Source of the DNA: Mesorhizobium sp. NZP2077
Lineage (GTDB): Bacteria > Pseudomonadota > Alphaproteobacteria > Rhizobiales > Rhizobiaceae
NCBI RefSeq assembly: GCF_013170805.1
Contig: NZ_CP051293.1
Coordinates: 992,001-1,056,000 of the forward strand
Direction: 5' to 3'
DNA length: 64,000 nt
This document shows positions 17,887 to 27,478 of the stretch, one piece after another. Below the pieces are notes generated by a model that did no database searches, had not been told where the DNA came from, and was given only the letters and a program-made list of their open reading frames with translations. The position numbers and the translations under genes were made by a program. The stretch's first letter is position 1, and every line of letters begins with the position of its first letter.

Positions 17887-19083
17887 TTGGACACCGGCCT
17901 GTTGATAGCGCTGCTCAATCCGACGATCGCGCTGGCCCTCGGCGCGGCCTTCTTCGTGCTATGGGTCCATCAGCGCCACCGCCCCTATCTCGCCGTGCTG
18001 GCCATGAGCTATTGTTTCTCGGCGGCCGGCTTCCTGCTCCAGTATTTCACCTTGCCGATCGGCATGTTGCCGACCAAGCTGGTGTCCAACATCTGCTTCA
18101 CCCTTGCCGCCTGCTGCCTGTCCGGCGCCATCGTCGCCCGCTATGGCCGCAAGGTCCCCTATGTGGCGATCGGCATCCTGGGCGGCGGCGGGCTGGCGTC
18201 GCTGTGCTGGTTCCTGTTCGTCGCGCCGGATCTCACCTGGCGCATCCTGTCGATGAATTTCGCCTTCGGCGGCATCAGCCTTCTGGTCGCCGCCGAACTG
18301 CGGCCGGTGCGCCGCAACGGCCCGACCGAAAACATCCTGTTCGTGCTGGCGCTGCTGTCGGGGCTGAACTTCTTCGTGCGCACCCTTGCCGTCGTCATCG
18401 CGCACGGGCCGTTCACCAGCTATGACGGGTTCTACGGCTCGTCGTACTGGACGACGGCGCTGCTGTCGCAGGCGCTGCTGTCGCTGCTGATCGCGCTTTG
18501 CCTGTTTACCGCCGCAGCCCTCGACGTGATGAAGGCGCTGAAGGCCGAAACGCACACCGATCCGCTGTCGGGCCTGCTCAACCGGCGCGGCTTCGAGGAG
18601 CGCGCGGACCAGCTCCTGCTACACTGTGCGATGGCCAGGTTTCCGGTGGCGCTGGTGCTGGCCGACCTCGATCATTTCAAGGCGCTCAACGATGTGCACG
18701 GGCATGCCGCCGGCGATCGGGTGATCGCCGATTTCGCCGCCAAGCTCCGGGCGGCCACTGGCGCGCGCGGCGCCGCCGGGCGCATCGGCGGCGAGGAGTT
18801 CGCGGTTCTCTTGCCCTTGAGCGATCTGGCGGCCGCGCGGCTGTTCGCCGAGGCAGTCCGTACGCTCTACTCCGCAGGCGTCGTCGACGGGCTGCCCCCT
18901 GGCACCAAGGTCACCGCCAGTTTCGGCGTGGCGGCCCGCAGCGGCGACGAAGCGCTGGAGCCCCTGATGCGCCGTGCCGACGAGGCGCTTTACAAGGCCA
19001 AGAAAAACGGCCGCGACAGCGTGCGCCTCTCCTACGAACGGCCCGAAATGGTGTTCGCGCCGGAGCCGTCCAGGACCGGCTGA
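17887..19083 (+). CDS. Membrane diguanylate cyclase (GGDEF), copy 1
   Basis: Makes cyclic di-GMP from two GTP. 398 residues, TTG start with GGAAG about 10 bp upstream. Residues 1-215 hold about six membrane segments, a likely sensing module without known name. The GGDEF domain follows (about 220-385): TDPLSGLLNRRGF, DLDHFKALNDVHGHAAGD, signature GGEEF (about 301-305), and ADEALYKAKKNGRD. The RxxD inhibitory site is not visible upstream of GGEEF. The neighbour at 19160 has the same architecture. Confidence 0.92.
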   Translation: MDTGLLIALLNPTIALALGAAFFVLWVHQRHRPYLAVLAMSYCFSAAGFLLQYFTLPIGMLPTKLVSNICFTLAACCLSGAIVARYGRKVPYVAIGILGGGGLASLCWFLFVAPDLTWRILSMNFAFGGISLLVAAELRPVRRNGPTENILFVLALLSGLNFFVRTLAVVIAHGPFTSYDGFYGSSYWTTALLSQALLSLLIALCLFTAAALDVMKALKAETHTDPLSGLLNRRGFEERADQLLLHCAMARFPVALVLADLDHFKALNDVHGHAAGDRVIADFAAKLRAATGARGAAGRIGGEEFAVLLPLSDLAAARLFAEAVRTLYSAGVVDGLPPGTKVTASFGVAARSGDEALEPLMRRADEALYKAKKNGRDSVRLSYERPEMVFAPEPSRTG

Positions 19084-19159
19084 CATCCGCATATTTTAGC
19101 GCACGTTAACGTCTTTTTCGCCCGTCGATGCTTAGCTGAGGCACGGTGTGCGAGAAGAG

Positions 19160-20371
19160 ATGAGCGGCGCGAACTTCATCCTGTTGATCAACCTGTCGGT
19201 TGCCGGCCTGCTGGCGGCATCGTTCATGGCGGTGGCGTTCCACGATGTCGGCCGCGCCCCGGCGCGCTGGTTTGCCTTTGGCTATGTCCTGGGCATGGCC
19301 TATTCGGCGATCGAATTCAGCATTCCCGTCTTCACCGATGCCCGGATCCCGGTGGTCACCGCCTTTGCGGTCTTCCTTGGCGCCACTATCGCCTTCAATG
19401 CCGGACTGGCCCGCAAATACGGCGTGGCGCCGCCATGGCCGCCGATGCTGTTCTTCCTGGTCGCCGCCACCATCGCCGTCTACTTCGTCCAGGACCTGCC
19501 GCGCCAGTCGCTGGCCCGCATGATGGCCTACCAGCTCCCCTATGCCGTCATGCAATTCGTCGGCCTGGCCATCGTCTGGTCGTCCAGGCAAAGGCGTGGC
19601 CGGCTCGATCGCATCCTCATGGCCGTGCTCGCCGCCAGCGCTGTGCAGTTTGCGTCAAAGCCGTTCATCGCGCATGCGCTCGGTGGCTGGGGCGCCAATC
19701 CGCAGGCCTATCTGCAGAGCAACTACGCGCTGGTGTCGCAATCGCTCGGCACCGTCTTTGCCCTGGCGCTGGCGCTGCTGATACTGGCCATCCTGGTTCT
19801 TGAGGTGCTGGTTGAAGTGACGTCGCGGTCGGAGACCGATACGCTGTCGGGGCTGCTCAATCGCGGTGCCTTCACGCGCCAGGCCGAGCAGGCATTGCTC
19901 GGCGCCGTGCGGCAAGGCGTTCCGGTCACGCTGGTCATCGCCGATCTCGACCATTTCAAAGGCATCAACGACAATTTCGGCCATGCCTCCGGCGACCGGG
20001 TGATCGAGACCTTTGCCGGTTTCCTGCGCGAGGCCGCCGCCGGGCACCATGTCGCGGGCCGCATCGGCGGCGAGGAATTCGCCATCATCCTGCCGGGGAC
20101 CAACCTTGCCGCCGCCCGGCTGTTCGCCGAGGGTACGCGCAGCGCGTTCGGCACGCTGCCCATCGACGGGCTGCCGGCTGACATCAGTTGCACGGCGAGT
20201 TTCGGGGTTGCCGAACTTCATCCCAGCGAGACCATCGCCGATCTCATGCGGCGCGCGGACGAGGCGCTTTATCTGGCGAAGAATGCCGGGCGCGACTGCG
20301 TGCGTGTCTCGGCCGGACCGGGAGGCGAGTGGTCGTCCAGCGCAATCGTCATGAGCTCTAGATCAGGATGA
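19160..20371 (+). CDS. Membrane diguanylate cyclase (GGDEF), copy 2
   Basis: 403 residues from ATG 19160 (GAGAAGAG before it); a GTG at 19148 is an alternative. Like copy 1: N-terminal half with about six membrane segments, then GGDEF domain with TDTLSGLLNRGAF, DLDHFKGINDNFGHASGD, GGEEF (signature intact) and ADEALYLAKNAGRD. No RxxD inhibitory site. The membrane halves of the two copies differ clearly, so they may sense different signals. 76 bp separate the genes. Confidence 0.92.
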   Translation: MSGANFILLINLSVAGLLAASFMAVAFHDVGRAPARWFAFGYVLGMAYSAIEFSIPVFTDARIPVVTAFAVFLGATIAFNAGLARKYGVAPPWPPMLFFLVAATIAVYFVQDLPRQSLARMMAYQLPYAVMQFVGLAIVWSSRQRRGRLDRILMAVLAASAVQFASKPFIAHALGGWGANPQAYLQSNYALVSQSLGTVFALALALLILAILVLEVLVEVTSRSETDTLSGLLNRGAFTRQAEQALLGAVRQGVPVTLVIADLDHFKGINDNFGHASGDRVIETFAGFLREAAAGHHVAGRIGGEEFAIILPGTNLAAARLFAEGTRSAFGTLPIDGLPADISCTASFGVAELHPSETIADLMRRADEALYLAKNAGRDCVRVSAGPGGEWSSSAIVMSSRSG

Positions 20372-20376
20372 TCTCT

Positions 20377-20436
20377 GGACAAACGGGAGCCCGTTTGTCC
20401 GAGAAAACCGGTTCCCACTTTTCGGGATCATGCTCT
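20377..20436. repeat. Dispersed palindromic repeats (families A and B)
   Basis: GGACAAACGG-GAGC-CCGTTTGTCC hairpin at 20377-20400 (family B; also at 31917-31939). It is followed at 20401-20436 by an ACCGGTT...CTTTTCGGGATCATGCTCT block (family A; also at 56996-57034). Together they separate the convergent diguanylate cyclase and the next gene and may help terminate transcription. Confidence 0.75.
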
Positions 20437-20797
20437 AGCGGCAAGGGCTGAGTTCGGGCATTTCGCCGTCGGACAGGCCGTACATGTAGCTGCGGCCTTT
20501 GACGAAGACCGGCGGCCGGTAGCAATCGCTGTAGCCCGAAATCTCGTCGGCTTCGTTCTGGTAGATCACCTTGGGCTGGCCGGCGCTGGTGTAGTCGGAC
20601 AGCTGCTTGGCGAGCTTGCCTTCGCCGACGATGATGCGCTTGTAGCCGGCGGCGCTTTCGATGACGAGATTGCCGAAGGAATCGGCGTAGACGCGATCCT
20701 GATGACGCGCGCCGGCAAGTGCGGGTGCAGCCAGCCCGGCGACCGTGGCCGCCAAGATGAGCGCCGCAAGGCGCGATCTGCCAAAGTTAGAACGCAT
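20435..20797 (-). CDS. Hypothetical secreted protein, 120 aa
   Basis: AGGAGGA precedes the ATG at 20797. Signal peptide residues 1-28 (RLAALILAATVAGLAAPALA, cut after ALA). The mature protein is about 92 residues with two cysteines (YSDCYRPP and the C-terminal SPCR), probably disulfide-linked in the periplasm. Family not recognised. A CtrA-type site lies 45-60 bp upstream, so expression may follow the cell cycle. Confidence 0.75.
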   Translation of the reverse strand: MRSNFGRSRLAALILAATVAGLAAPALAGARHQDRVYADSFGNLVIESAAGYKRIIVGEGKLAKQLSDYTSAGQPKVIYQNEADEISGYSDCYRPPVFVKGRSYMYGLSDGEMPELSPCR

Positions 20798-20841
20798 GGC
20801 GTCCTCCTGATGGTTGGAGAAGAGCCTCCTCGAATCAGAAA

Positions 20842-20866
20842 TTAACCTTTTATTAACCTTTGTTAA
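20842..20866. promoter_or_regulatory. CtrA-type site cluster TTAA-N7-TTAA
   Basis: TTAA at 20842-20845 and 20853-20856, seven bases apart, is the full CtrA consensus; a third TTAA follows at 20863-20866 with a six-base gap. The position, 45-69 bp before the start at 20797, suits control of that minus-strand gene. The plus-strand lipoprotein starts 188 bp away. Confidence 0.6.
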
Positions 20867-21053
20867 GAGGCCGGCGCGTTGCGCGGCGATGTCTCGTCAA
20901 ACATGGTTAATATCCGACCGGAGGAAAAACCCGGCGGCCATCATTCGGCCATGCTTGGCCGCACCATCGCGGCCGGCTCCGAATGCGACAGCGGTGGGTG
21001 CCCTTGATCTTGGCAAAGCATCGCGGCTAGCTTGTCGCATGGGAGGACAGCAT

Positions 21054-21494
21054 ATGGCGTTACGCCGGACGGTTTGGGTGTCCGTTTTCCCGTTGCTCGG
21101 CGTCGTCGCTGCCTGTGTGCCGCAGGATAGCGCGCCAAAGGCGGCCAATACCATCCTGCCCGCGCCGGCTCAGCAGGCCATCGCAGCCGGGGCGCCCCCG
21201 GCATCCGCGCCTCCAGCACCGGCAACCAAGATCACCACCGATCTCACCGCGCCGCGATCCACCGTGGGTACAGCGACCTATGGATGCGGCAATGGCAGTG
21301 CGATCACCATTCAGAATCTGGGCTCGTCGTTGCGTGTGATCGAGCCGGGTGGCGCGACCGAAGAGTTTGTTGCGTCGCCCGCCAACCAATCCAGCCGCTA
21401 CCAGGAGGCCGCCACGCATAACGCAATCGTGATCGACGGGCGTGAGGCGCTGGTGATGAAGCGGGGCTCGACGCCGCAGACCTGCAAGCGATAG
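21054..21494 (+). CDS. Putative lipoprotein, 146 aa
   Basis: Start at 21054 (MALRRTVW) chosen because GGGAGGA lies 6 bp upstream; a longer frame from 20814 lacks support. Signal peptide with lipobox ending VVAAC (Cys about 20), so the mature protein should be lipidated. A Pro/Ala linker (about 35-60) leads to a small C-terminal domain with YGCGNGSAITIQNLGSSLRVI and QTCKR, like small lysozyme-inhibitor-type folds (MliC-like), which is only a suggestion. Stands alone before the sdh operon. Confidence 0.72.
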   Translation: MALRRTVWVSVFPLLGVVAACVPQDSAPKAANTILPAPAQQAIAAGAPPASAPPAPATKITTDLTAPRSTVGTATYGCGNGSAITIQNLGSSLRVIEPGGATEEFVASPANQSSRYQEAATHNAIVIDGREALVMKRGSTPQTCKR

Positions 21495-21642
21495 TTCGAA
21501 TCTCAACACAGCCGAGCCTGGACCAGATATGCTGCACTGCAGCGATATCGAGCCGGCTGCCGGTCATCAGTCGCTAATCGATTGAAGCCCGCGCCTGCCC
21601 TTTTGTCAGACTAAATGACGTTTCCAAAACGATTTTCCGGCT

Positions 21643-21671
21643 TTGACGCGGTGCAAAAAGAGCATTAGAAA
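21643..21671 (+). promoter_or_regulatory. Possible sdh promoter
   Basis: TTGACG (21643-21648) and TAGAAA (21666-21671) with a 17-bp spacer, about 80 bp upstream of the sdhC start in a 258-bp gap that holds nothing else recognisable. Confidence 0.4.
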
Positions 21672-21752
21672 CCGGCTGTCCGAAGTCGCAACCGGAAGCG
21701 GCGATGCCGCATTTTCACCTGCGGTTCCTGAGACGCCGAACCTGGGGGAGCC

Positions 21753-22172
21753 ATGAGCAAATCACCAGCCACCCGCGAATTCGCCAGACGTGAACGGCCG
21801 CTCTCGCCGCATCTGTCGATCTACCGGCCGCCGATCACGATGACGATGTCGATCATCCATCGCATCACCGGCGGGGCGCTTTATTTCGGCACGCTGCTGG
21901 TCGCCGTCTGGCTGATGGCTGCGGCAAGCTCGCAGGCGACCTTCGATTTGGTCAACTGGGCTTTCGGCACCTGGCTCGGCCGGCTCATCCTGTTCGGTTA
22001 CACCTGGGCGCTGATGCATCATATGCTCGGCGGGGTGCGCCACCTGGTCTGGGACACCGGCGCCGGCCTTCAGAAGCACACCGCCTCAAAAATCGCCTGG
22101 GCGACGCTGGCCGGCTCGATCCTGCTCACACTGCTGATCTGGGCTGCCGGCTATATGGCGCGGGGAGCCTGA
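21753..22172 (+). CDS. sdhC: Succinate dehydrogenase cytochrome b556 subunit
   Basis: Membrane anchor of complex II that binds heme b and ubiquinone. 139 residues with three membrane helices. Signature [20 protein letters not shown] and SIIHRITGG at the start, heme His in [13 protein letters not shown]. First gene of sdhC-sdhD-sdhA-DUF3052-sdhB; GGGGGAG precedes the ATG. The stop is 2 bp before sdhD. Confidence 0.95.
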   Translation: MSKSPATREFARRERPLSPHLSIYRPPITMTMSIIHRITGGALYFGTLLVAVWLMAAASSQATFDLVNWAFGTWLGRLILFGYTWALMHHMLGGVRHLVWDTGAGLQKHTASKIAWATLAGSILLTLLIWAAGYMARGA

Positions 22173-22174
22173 TC

Positions 22175-22570
22175 ATGAGCACCGGAAAGAGCGACATGCG
22201 CACGCCGCTAGCCAAGGTCCGCGGCCTGGGTTCGGCCCGCGAAGGCACCGGGCATTTCTGGCGCCAGCGCCTCACCGCTATCGCCAACATCCCGCTGACG
22301 CTGTTCTTCGTCGGGTTCCTGATCGCGCTCAACGGCGCCGGCTATGCGGAAGTGCGCGCGGCACTCGCCAATCCGTTCGTGGCGCTGGTGCTGGCCCTGG
22401 TGCTCATCTCCGGCCTTATCCATATGCGGCTCGGCATGCAGGTGATCATCGAAGACTACGTGCATGGCGAAGGCATGAAGCTGGCGCTGATCGCCCTCAA
22501 CACATTTTTCACCATAGCGGTTGGCGTCGCCTCGATCTTCGCCCTGCTTAAACTGGCATTCGGAGGCTGA
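22175..22570 (+). CDS. sdhD: Succinate dehydrogenase membrane anchor subunit
   Basis: 131 residues, three membrane helices, second anchor of complex II. Typical: [21 protein letters not shown] at the N-terminus and the conserved [19 protein letters not shown] segment with heme/quinone-site residues. Two bp separate it from sdhC and one from the sdhA start, so translation is coupled. Confidence 0.94.
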   Translation: MSTGKSDMRTPLAKVRGLGSAREGTGHFWRQRLTAIANIPLTLFFVGFLIALNGAGYAEVRAALANPFVALVLALVLISGLIHMRLGMQVIIEDYVHGEGMKLALIALNTFFTIAVGVASIFALLKLAFGG

Positions 22571-22571
22571 G

Positions 22572-24407
22572 TTGGCCAAAGACGCGAAATCGGCCAACAC
22601 GGCAGGCTACACCTTTGTCGACCACAAATTCGACGTGGTGGTCGTCGGCGCCGGCGGTGCCGGTCTGCGCGCCACGCTCGGCATGGCCGAACAGGGCCTG
22701 CGCACCGCCTGTATAACCAAAGTGTTCCCGACCCGCTCGCACACGGTGGCCGCGCAAGGCGGCATCGCCGCGTCGCTGTCCAATATGGGCCCCGATTCCT
22801 GGCAGTGGCACATGTACGACACCGTCAAGGGCTCGGACTGGCTGGGCGACGTCGACGCCATGGAGTACCTGGTGCGCGAAGCGCCGGCGGCGGTCTACGA
22901 GCTCGAGCATTACGGCGTGCCGTTCTCGCGCACCGACGAGGGCAAGATTTACCAGCGGCCATTCGGCGGCCACATGATGAATTACGGCGAAGGTCCACCC
23001 GTGCAGCGCACCTGCGCCGCCGCCGACCGCACCGGCCACGCCATCCTGCACACGCTCTACGGCCAGTCGCTGAAGAACAACGCGCAATTCTTCATCGAGT
23101 ATTTCGCGCTCGACCTGATCATGGAGCCGGACGGCACCTGCACCGGCGTCGTCGCCTGGAATCTCGATGACGGCACCATCCACCGCTTCTCGGCCAAGAT
23201 GGTGGTGCTGGCGACCGGCGGCTATGGCCGCGCCTATTTCTCGGCGACCTCGGCGCACACCTGCACCGGCGACGGTGGCGGCATGGCAGCGCGGGCCGGC
23301 TTCCCATTGCAGGACATGGAGTTCGTGCAGTTCCACCCGACCGGCATCTATGGCGCCGGCTGCCTGATCACCGAAGGCGCGCGCGGCGAGGGCGGCTATC
23401 TCGTCAATTCCGAGGGCGAGCGCTTCATGGAGCGCTACGCACCGTCGGCCAAGGACCTTGCCTCGCGCGACGTCGTCTCGCGCTGCATGACGCTGGAGAT
23501 CCGCGAGGGCCGTGGCGTCGGCAAGAAGAAGGACCATATTTTTCTCCACCTCGATCATCTCGATCCGGCGGTCTTGCACGAAAGGCTCCCGGGCATCTCG
23601 GAATCAGCAAAAATCTTCGCCGGCGTCGACCTGACCAAGGAGCCGATCCCGGTGCTGCCGACGGTGCACTACAATATGGGCGGCGTGCCGACCAACTATT
23701 GGGGCGAGGTGCTGAGCCCGACATCGGAGAACCCGGACCGGATGTCGCCCGGGCTGATGGCGGTCGGCGAGGCCGGCTGCGCCTCGGTGCATGGCGCCAA
23801 CCGGCTGGGCTCGAACTCGCTGATCGATCTGGTGGTGTTCGGGCGCGCCGCGGCGATCCGCGCCGGCCAGGTCATCGACCGCAAGTCGGCGATCCCTTCG
23901 CCCAACGAAGCCTCGGTCAAGAAGATCATGGACCGCTTCGACGGGTTGCGCCACGCCAATGGCTCGACGCCGACCGCGGTGCTGCGCGAGAAGATGCAGA
24001 AGGCGATGCAGGAAGACGCCGCCGTGTTCCGCACGCAGGAATCGCTGGAAAACGGCTGCAAGCGCATTTCGCAGATTTGGGGCGAGCTCAAGGACATCAA
24101 GGTCTCCGACCGCTCGATGATCTGGAATTCCGACCTGGTCGAGACGCTGGAGCTGGAAAACCTGATGGCCAACGCCATCACCACCGTCTACAGCGCCGAG
24201 GCACGCAAGGAGAGCCGCGGCGCGCATGCGCGGGAAGACTTTTCCGCGCGCGACGATGCCACCTGGCGCAAGCACACGCTGGCCAGGCTGAGCGAGGACG
24301 GCAAGGTGACGCTGAGCTACCGGCCGGTGCACACCGAGCCGCTGTTGGCGGAAAAGGACGGTGGCATCAGCCTCGCCAAGATCGCGCCCAAGGCGCGGGT
24401 GTATTGA
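22572..24407 (+). CDS. sdhA: Succinate dehydrogenase flavoprotein subunit
   Basis: Oxidises succinate to fumarate with covalent FAD. Start set at TTG 22572: GGAGG lies 6 bp upstream, the distance to sdhD is 1 bp, and the 611-residue product has family length. Seen: [12 protein letters not shown] (FAD), [13 protein letters not shown] with the FAD-linked His, [34 protein letters not shown] active site, and [11 protein letters not shown]. Subunit of the membrane-bound complex at the cytoplasmic face. Confidence 0.96.
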   Translation: MAKDAKSANTAGYTFVDHKFDVVVVGAGGAGLRATLGMAEQGLRTACITKVFPTRSHTVAAQGGIAASLSNMGPDSWQWHMYDTVKGSDWLGDVDAMEYLVREAPAAVYELEHYGVPFSRTDEGKIYQRPFGGHMMNYGEGPPVQRTCAAADRTGHAILHTLYGQSLKNNAQFFIEYFALDLIMEPDGTCTGVVAWNLDDGTIHRFSAKMVVLATGGYGRAYFSATSAHTCTGDGGGMAARAGFPLQDMEFVQFHPTGIYGAGCLITEGARGEGGYLVNSEGERFMERYAPSAKDLASRDVVSRCMTLEIREGRGVGKKKDHIFLHLDHLDPAVLHERLPGISESAKIFAGVDLTKEPIPVLPTVHYNMGGVPTNYWGEVLSPTSENPDRMSPGLMAVGEAGCASVHGANRLGSNSLIDLVVFGRAAAIRAGQVIDRKSAIPSPNEASVKKIMDRFDGLRHANGSTPTAVLREKMQKAMQEDAAVFRTQESLENGCKRISQIWGELKDIKVSDRSMIWNSDLVETLELENLMANAITTVYSAEARKESRGAHAREDFSARDDATWRKHTLARLSEDGKVTLSYRPVHTEPLLAEKDGGISLAKIAPKARVY

Positions 24408-24409
24408 CG

Positions 24410-24847
24410 ATGGCGCTGGCGGGCTCAGGCTATTCCGGCACGCCTCTTCCGGCCAAGCTCGGCCTGAAGGACGGCATGACTGCCGCCTTCATTGCGCTGC
24501 CAGCGGAACTCGACGGCTTGGTTGGCGCCGTGGCTTTTGCCGAGGTCGACCGGCTGGCCGAATGGTCTGACATTTCGGGCAGCCGTCAAAGATACGACGC
24601 CGTCCACGCCTTCACCCGGCAGCGCGCCGAGATCGAGGATCGCCTCGGCGATGTCGAGGCGGCGATCAAGCGCAACGGCATGGTCTGGGTGTCCTGGCCG
24701 AAGAAGGCATCGAAAGTGCCGACCGATGTCACCGAGGGTGTTGTCCGCACGGAAGCGCTGAAGCGCGACCTCGTCGACGTCAAGGTCGCCGCCGTCAATG
24801 AAATCTGGTCCGGGCTGAAGCTCGTCATCCGAAAGGACCTGAGGTAA
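24410..24847 (+). CDS. DUF3052 family protein inside the sdh operon
   Basis: 145 residues, soluble, ATG two bases after the sdhA stop; its stop overlaps the sdhB start by one base. The first 40 residues ([19 protein letters not shown]) and the last 40 ([38 protein letters not shown]) match the DUF3052 pattern. The role is unknown. Tight coupling on both sides suggests a job linked to complex II assembly or supply, but that is inference from position only. Confidence 0.85.
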   Translation: MALAGSGYSGTPLPAKLGLKDGMTAAFIALPAELDGLVGAVAFAEVDRLAEWSDISGSRQRYDAVHAFTRQRAEIEDRLGDVEAAIKRNGMVWVSWPKKASKVPTDVTEGVVRTEALKRDLVDVKVAAVNEIWSGLKLVIRKDLR

Positions 24848-25626
24848 TGGTCGAACTGACGCTCCCCAAGAACTCGCAGATCAAAGCGGGAAAAACCTGG
24901 CCGAAGCCGGAAGACGCGACTAATCTCCGCGAATACCGCATTTACCGCTGGTCGCCGGACGATGACGAGAATCCGCGCATCGATACCTATTTCGTTGACA
25001 TGGACGATTGCGGGCCGATGGTGCTCGACGCGCTGCTGTGGATCAAGAACAAGATCGACCCGACGCTGACCTTGCGCCGCTCCTGCCGCGAAGGCATTTG
25101 CGGCTCCTGCGCCATGAACATCGACGGCTCCAACACGCTGGCCTGCACCAAGGGCTGCGACGACATTTCCGGCGCGGTCAAAGTCTATCCGCTGCCGCAT
25201 ATGCAGGTGGTCAAGGACCTCGTGCCCGACCTCACCAATTTCTACGCCCAGCACGCCTCGATCGAGCCTTGGCTGAAGACGGTGTCGCCGCAGCCGGCCA
25301 AGGAATGGCTGCAGAGCCATGAAGACCGCGAGAAGCTCGACGGGCTCTACGAATGCATATTGTGCGCCTGCTGTTCGACCTCGTGCCCGAGCTACTGGTG
25401 GAACGGCGACCGTTATCTCGGCCCAGCAACTTTGTTGCAGGCCTATCGCTGGCTGATCGACAGCCGCGACGAGGCCAAGGGCGAGCGGCTCGACAATCTC
25501 GAAGACCCGTTCCGGCTCTACCGCTGCCACACCATCATGAACTGCGCGCAGACCTGTCCGAAGGGCCTCAACCCGGCCAAGGCGATCGCGGAGATCAAGA
25601 AGATGATGGTGGAGCGGCGGGTTTAG
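24847..25626 (+). CDS. sdhB: Succinate dehydrogenase iron-sulfur subunit
   Basis: Carries electrons from FAD to ubiquinone. 259 residues. [2Fe-2S] ligands in [22 protein letters not shown], [4Fe-4S] in [16 protein letters not shown], and the third cluster in [17 protein letters not shown]. The N-terminus matches SdhB ([18 protein letters not shown]). Last gene of the operon; the nucleotidyltransferase remnant follows 7 bp later. Confidence 0.96.
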   Translation: MVELTLPKNSQIKAGKTWPKPEDATNLREYRIYRWSPDDDENPRIDTYFVDMDDCGPMVLDALLWIKNKIDPTLTLRRSCREGICGSCAMNIDGSNTLACTKGCDDISGAVKVYPLPHMQVVKDLVPDLTNFYAQHASIEPWLKTVSPQPAKEWLQSHEDREKLDGLYECILCACCSTSCPSYWWNGDRYLGPATLLQAYRWLIDSRDEAKGERLDNLEDPFRLYRCHTIMNCAQTCPKGLNPAKAIAEIKKMMVERRV

Positions 25627-25633
25627 GCCCTGC

Positions 25634-26316
25634 ATGGAGCCGCTGCCTGCGGACTTTTCGCCGGACGCCGTCGCGGCACTCCGCGCGCGCCTCGATCTGG
25701 TGCGAAGCCAGGGTGTAAAAATCCTGTTCGCCATCGAAAGCGGCAGTCGCGCCTGGGGCTTCCCGTCGCCCGACAGCGACTATGACTGCCGTTTTGTCTA
25801 TATCAGGCCTGTGTCGGATCATCTCGTGTTGCAACAGCCGCGCGACGTGATCGAGTTCCCGATCGAAGGCGAGATCGATGCCGGTGGCTGGGATTTGCGC
25901 AAGGCCTTGCTGCTGGCGCTCGGCGGCAATGCGGTCATCGTCGAGTGGACAAAGTCACCAATCGTCTATGAGCAAGTCGTGGGATTTCGCGCACGCCTTC
26001 TCGACCTGCTGGCCGAGATCGTCGATCCGGCAAAGGTCTCGCACCATTATCTCGGCCTGGCGCGCTCGCATGTCGCCAAGATCGGCAGTTTTTCCGGCGA
26101 GGTTAAGCTGAAGAAGCCCGCCTGGTCGAGCGCAAAAGCCAGACGCGGGAGATGGGGTCTGGTCTCATCCCAACCGCAATCGCGCACTATCTCGAAGCGC
26201 GCTATGGTCACCACGAAATGAACCTCGCCGCCACGGTCAGGGATGAGGCCCGCCAGGCGCGCAACCATGCCTTTGCAATCGATTTTTGCCGCCGGGAGGC
26301 TGAACAAATTTCATGA
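25634..26316 (+). pseudogene. RlaP/YcgL-type nucleotidyltransferase, internally deleted and frameshifted
   Basis: The first about 159 codons encode a pol-beta-like nucleotidyltransferase (family PF10127): ESGSRAWGFPSPDSDYDCRF with the GS and DxD motifs, then GWDLRKALLLALGGNAVIVEW and HHYLGLARSHVAKI. After GEVKLKK at about 26115 the family would continue with a YFYALRP helix, but that part is missing. In another frame, ARLVERKSQTREMGSG and the usual tail continue to a TGA at 26314-26316. The open frame instead runs to 26221 with unrelated residues. The old stop overlaps the next start (ATGA), evidence of the original end. Confidence 0.8.
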
Positions 26317-26942
26317 GCGAAGACCTGCCCATCCTCTCCCCGATCGAAGCGCGCGTGCTTGGCTGCCTGATCGAGAAGAAGGAGCTGACGCCGGATGTCT
26401 ACCCGCTGACGCTCAACGCAGCCCTTGCCGCAGCCAACCAGAAGACGGCGCGCGAGCCGGTGATGGCGCTGGAGCAGACAGAGGTGCACCGGGGTCTGAA
26501 GCTGCTCGAGCAGAAGGGGCTGGTGCGGCAGATGTTCGGCTCGCGCGTCGAGCGCTACGAGCATCAGATGGCGCAGCGCTTCTCGCTGACCACGCCGCAG
26601 ACCGCCTTGCTCGGCCTGCTCTTGTTGCGCGGGCCGCAGACGGCGCATGAGCTCCTGGCGCGAGCCGAGCGCATGGCGCGGTTTGCGTCGATCGAGGACC
26701 TGCGCGCTGAACTCGACATGCTGATCGGCCGCCGCCCGCCGCTGATCCAGGAAGTCCCGCGCGGGCCAGGCCAGCGCGAGGACCGCTACGTGCATCTTCT
26801 CGCTGGCGCGGTGGATGTTGCAGCGCTATCGGCGCAACGCAGCGCGCCGGCCATGCCTCACTCCGACCTGGAAGCGAGAGTGGAGGCGCTGGAGCAGGAA
26901 GTCGCCGCACTACGTGCCCGGCTTGACGCGCTGGGCGGTTGA
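26313..26942 (+). CDS. YceH/DUF480 family protein
   Basis: 209 residues. DUF480 proteins have two winged-helix units: [35 protein letters not shown] first unit (about 5-80) and [21 protein letters not shown] second unit (about 88-160). A coiled coil ends it ([22 protein letters not shown]). The function is unknown; it may bind nucleic acid. The ATG overlaps the ancestral stop of the preceding broken gene. Confidence 0.88.
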   Translation: MSEDLPILSPIEARVLGCLIEKKELTPDVYPLTLNAALAAANQKTAREPVMALEQTEVHRGLKLLEQKGLVRQMFGSRVERYEHQMAQRFSLTTPQTALLGLLLLRGPQTAHELLARAERMARFASIEDLRAELDMLIGRRPPLIQEVPRGPGQREDRYVHLLAGAVDVAALSAQRSAPAMPHSDLEARVEALEQEVAALRARLDALGG

Positions 26943-26993
26943 GGCCGCCAGCAATCCAGATATAGCTGCTCAGAGGCGCGGTTGTCCGTCATG

Positions 26994-27020
26994 AAACCGC
27001 CGGCCCGAAGGCCGGCGTTT
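26994..27020. terminator. Bidirectional terminator between yceH-like gene and osmC
   Basis: CGCCGGCC-CGAA-GGCCGGCG (26998-27017) with AAA on the left and TTT on the right; serves both convergent genes. Confidence 0.85.
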
Positions 27021-27040
27021 GTCACTTCAGGTCACCTTGC

Positions 27041-27466
27041 TCAGCCGAGCCTGGCGTCGAGCGACACCTTGATCGCGCCGAGCGCCTTGGAGACGGGGCA
27101 TTCGGCCTTGGCCTTCTCGGCCAATTCCTTGAACTTCGCCGCATCGATGCCGGGCACCTTGCCGACCAACGTGATGGCGCTGCCGGTGATGCCGGTGCCG
27201 GGAACCAGTGTCACCACGGCCTTGGCGTCGAGTTCGGCCGCGGGCGTGCCGTTCTCGGCCAGGAAGTGCGAAAGCTGCATGGCGTAGCAGCCGGCATGCG
27301 CGGCGGCGATCAGCTCTTCCGGATTGGTGCCGGACTTGCCGCTTTCATCCTCGAAGCGCGCCTTGAACGAATAGGGCGTGCCCTTGAGCGTCCCGCTCTG
27401 GCTGTCGAGCGTGCCTTTGCCTTCTTTCAGATTGCCTTTCCAGACGGCGGTTGCGATGCGGTCCAT
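27041..27466 (-). CDS. osmC: OsmC-type organic hydroperoxide reductase
   Basis: Thiol peroxidase of the OsmC branch. 141 residues from ATG 27466 with AAGGAGGA upstream. Catalytic Cys60 in AAAHAGCYAMQLSHFL and Cys123 in ECPVSKALG; NPEELIAAAHAGC is typical of OsmC. Second peroxide enzyme of the window, after ohr at 12567. Five tandem repeats lie directly upstream (27479-27560). Confidence 0.93.
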   Translation of the reverse strand: MDRIATAVWKGNLKEGKGTLDSQSGTLKGTPYSFKARFEDESGKSGTNPEELIAAAHAGCYAMQLSHFLAENGTPAAELDAKAVVTLVPGTGITGSAITLVGKVPGIDAAKFKELAEKAKAECPVSKALGAIKVSLDARLG

Positions 27467-27478
27467 GAAGTCCTCCTT

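Noticed and set aside
22521..22571. Longer SdhA starting at 22521
   Set aside because: It would overlap sdhD by 50 bp and adds a non-conserved N-terminus; TTG 22572 has a strong ribosome site and family length.
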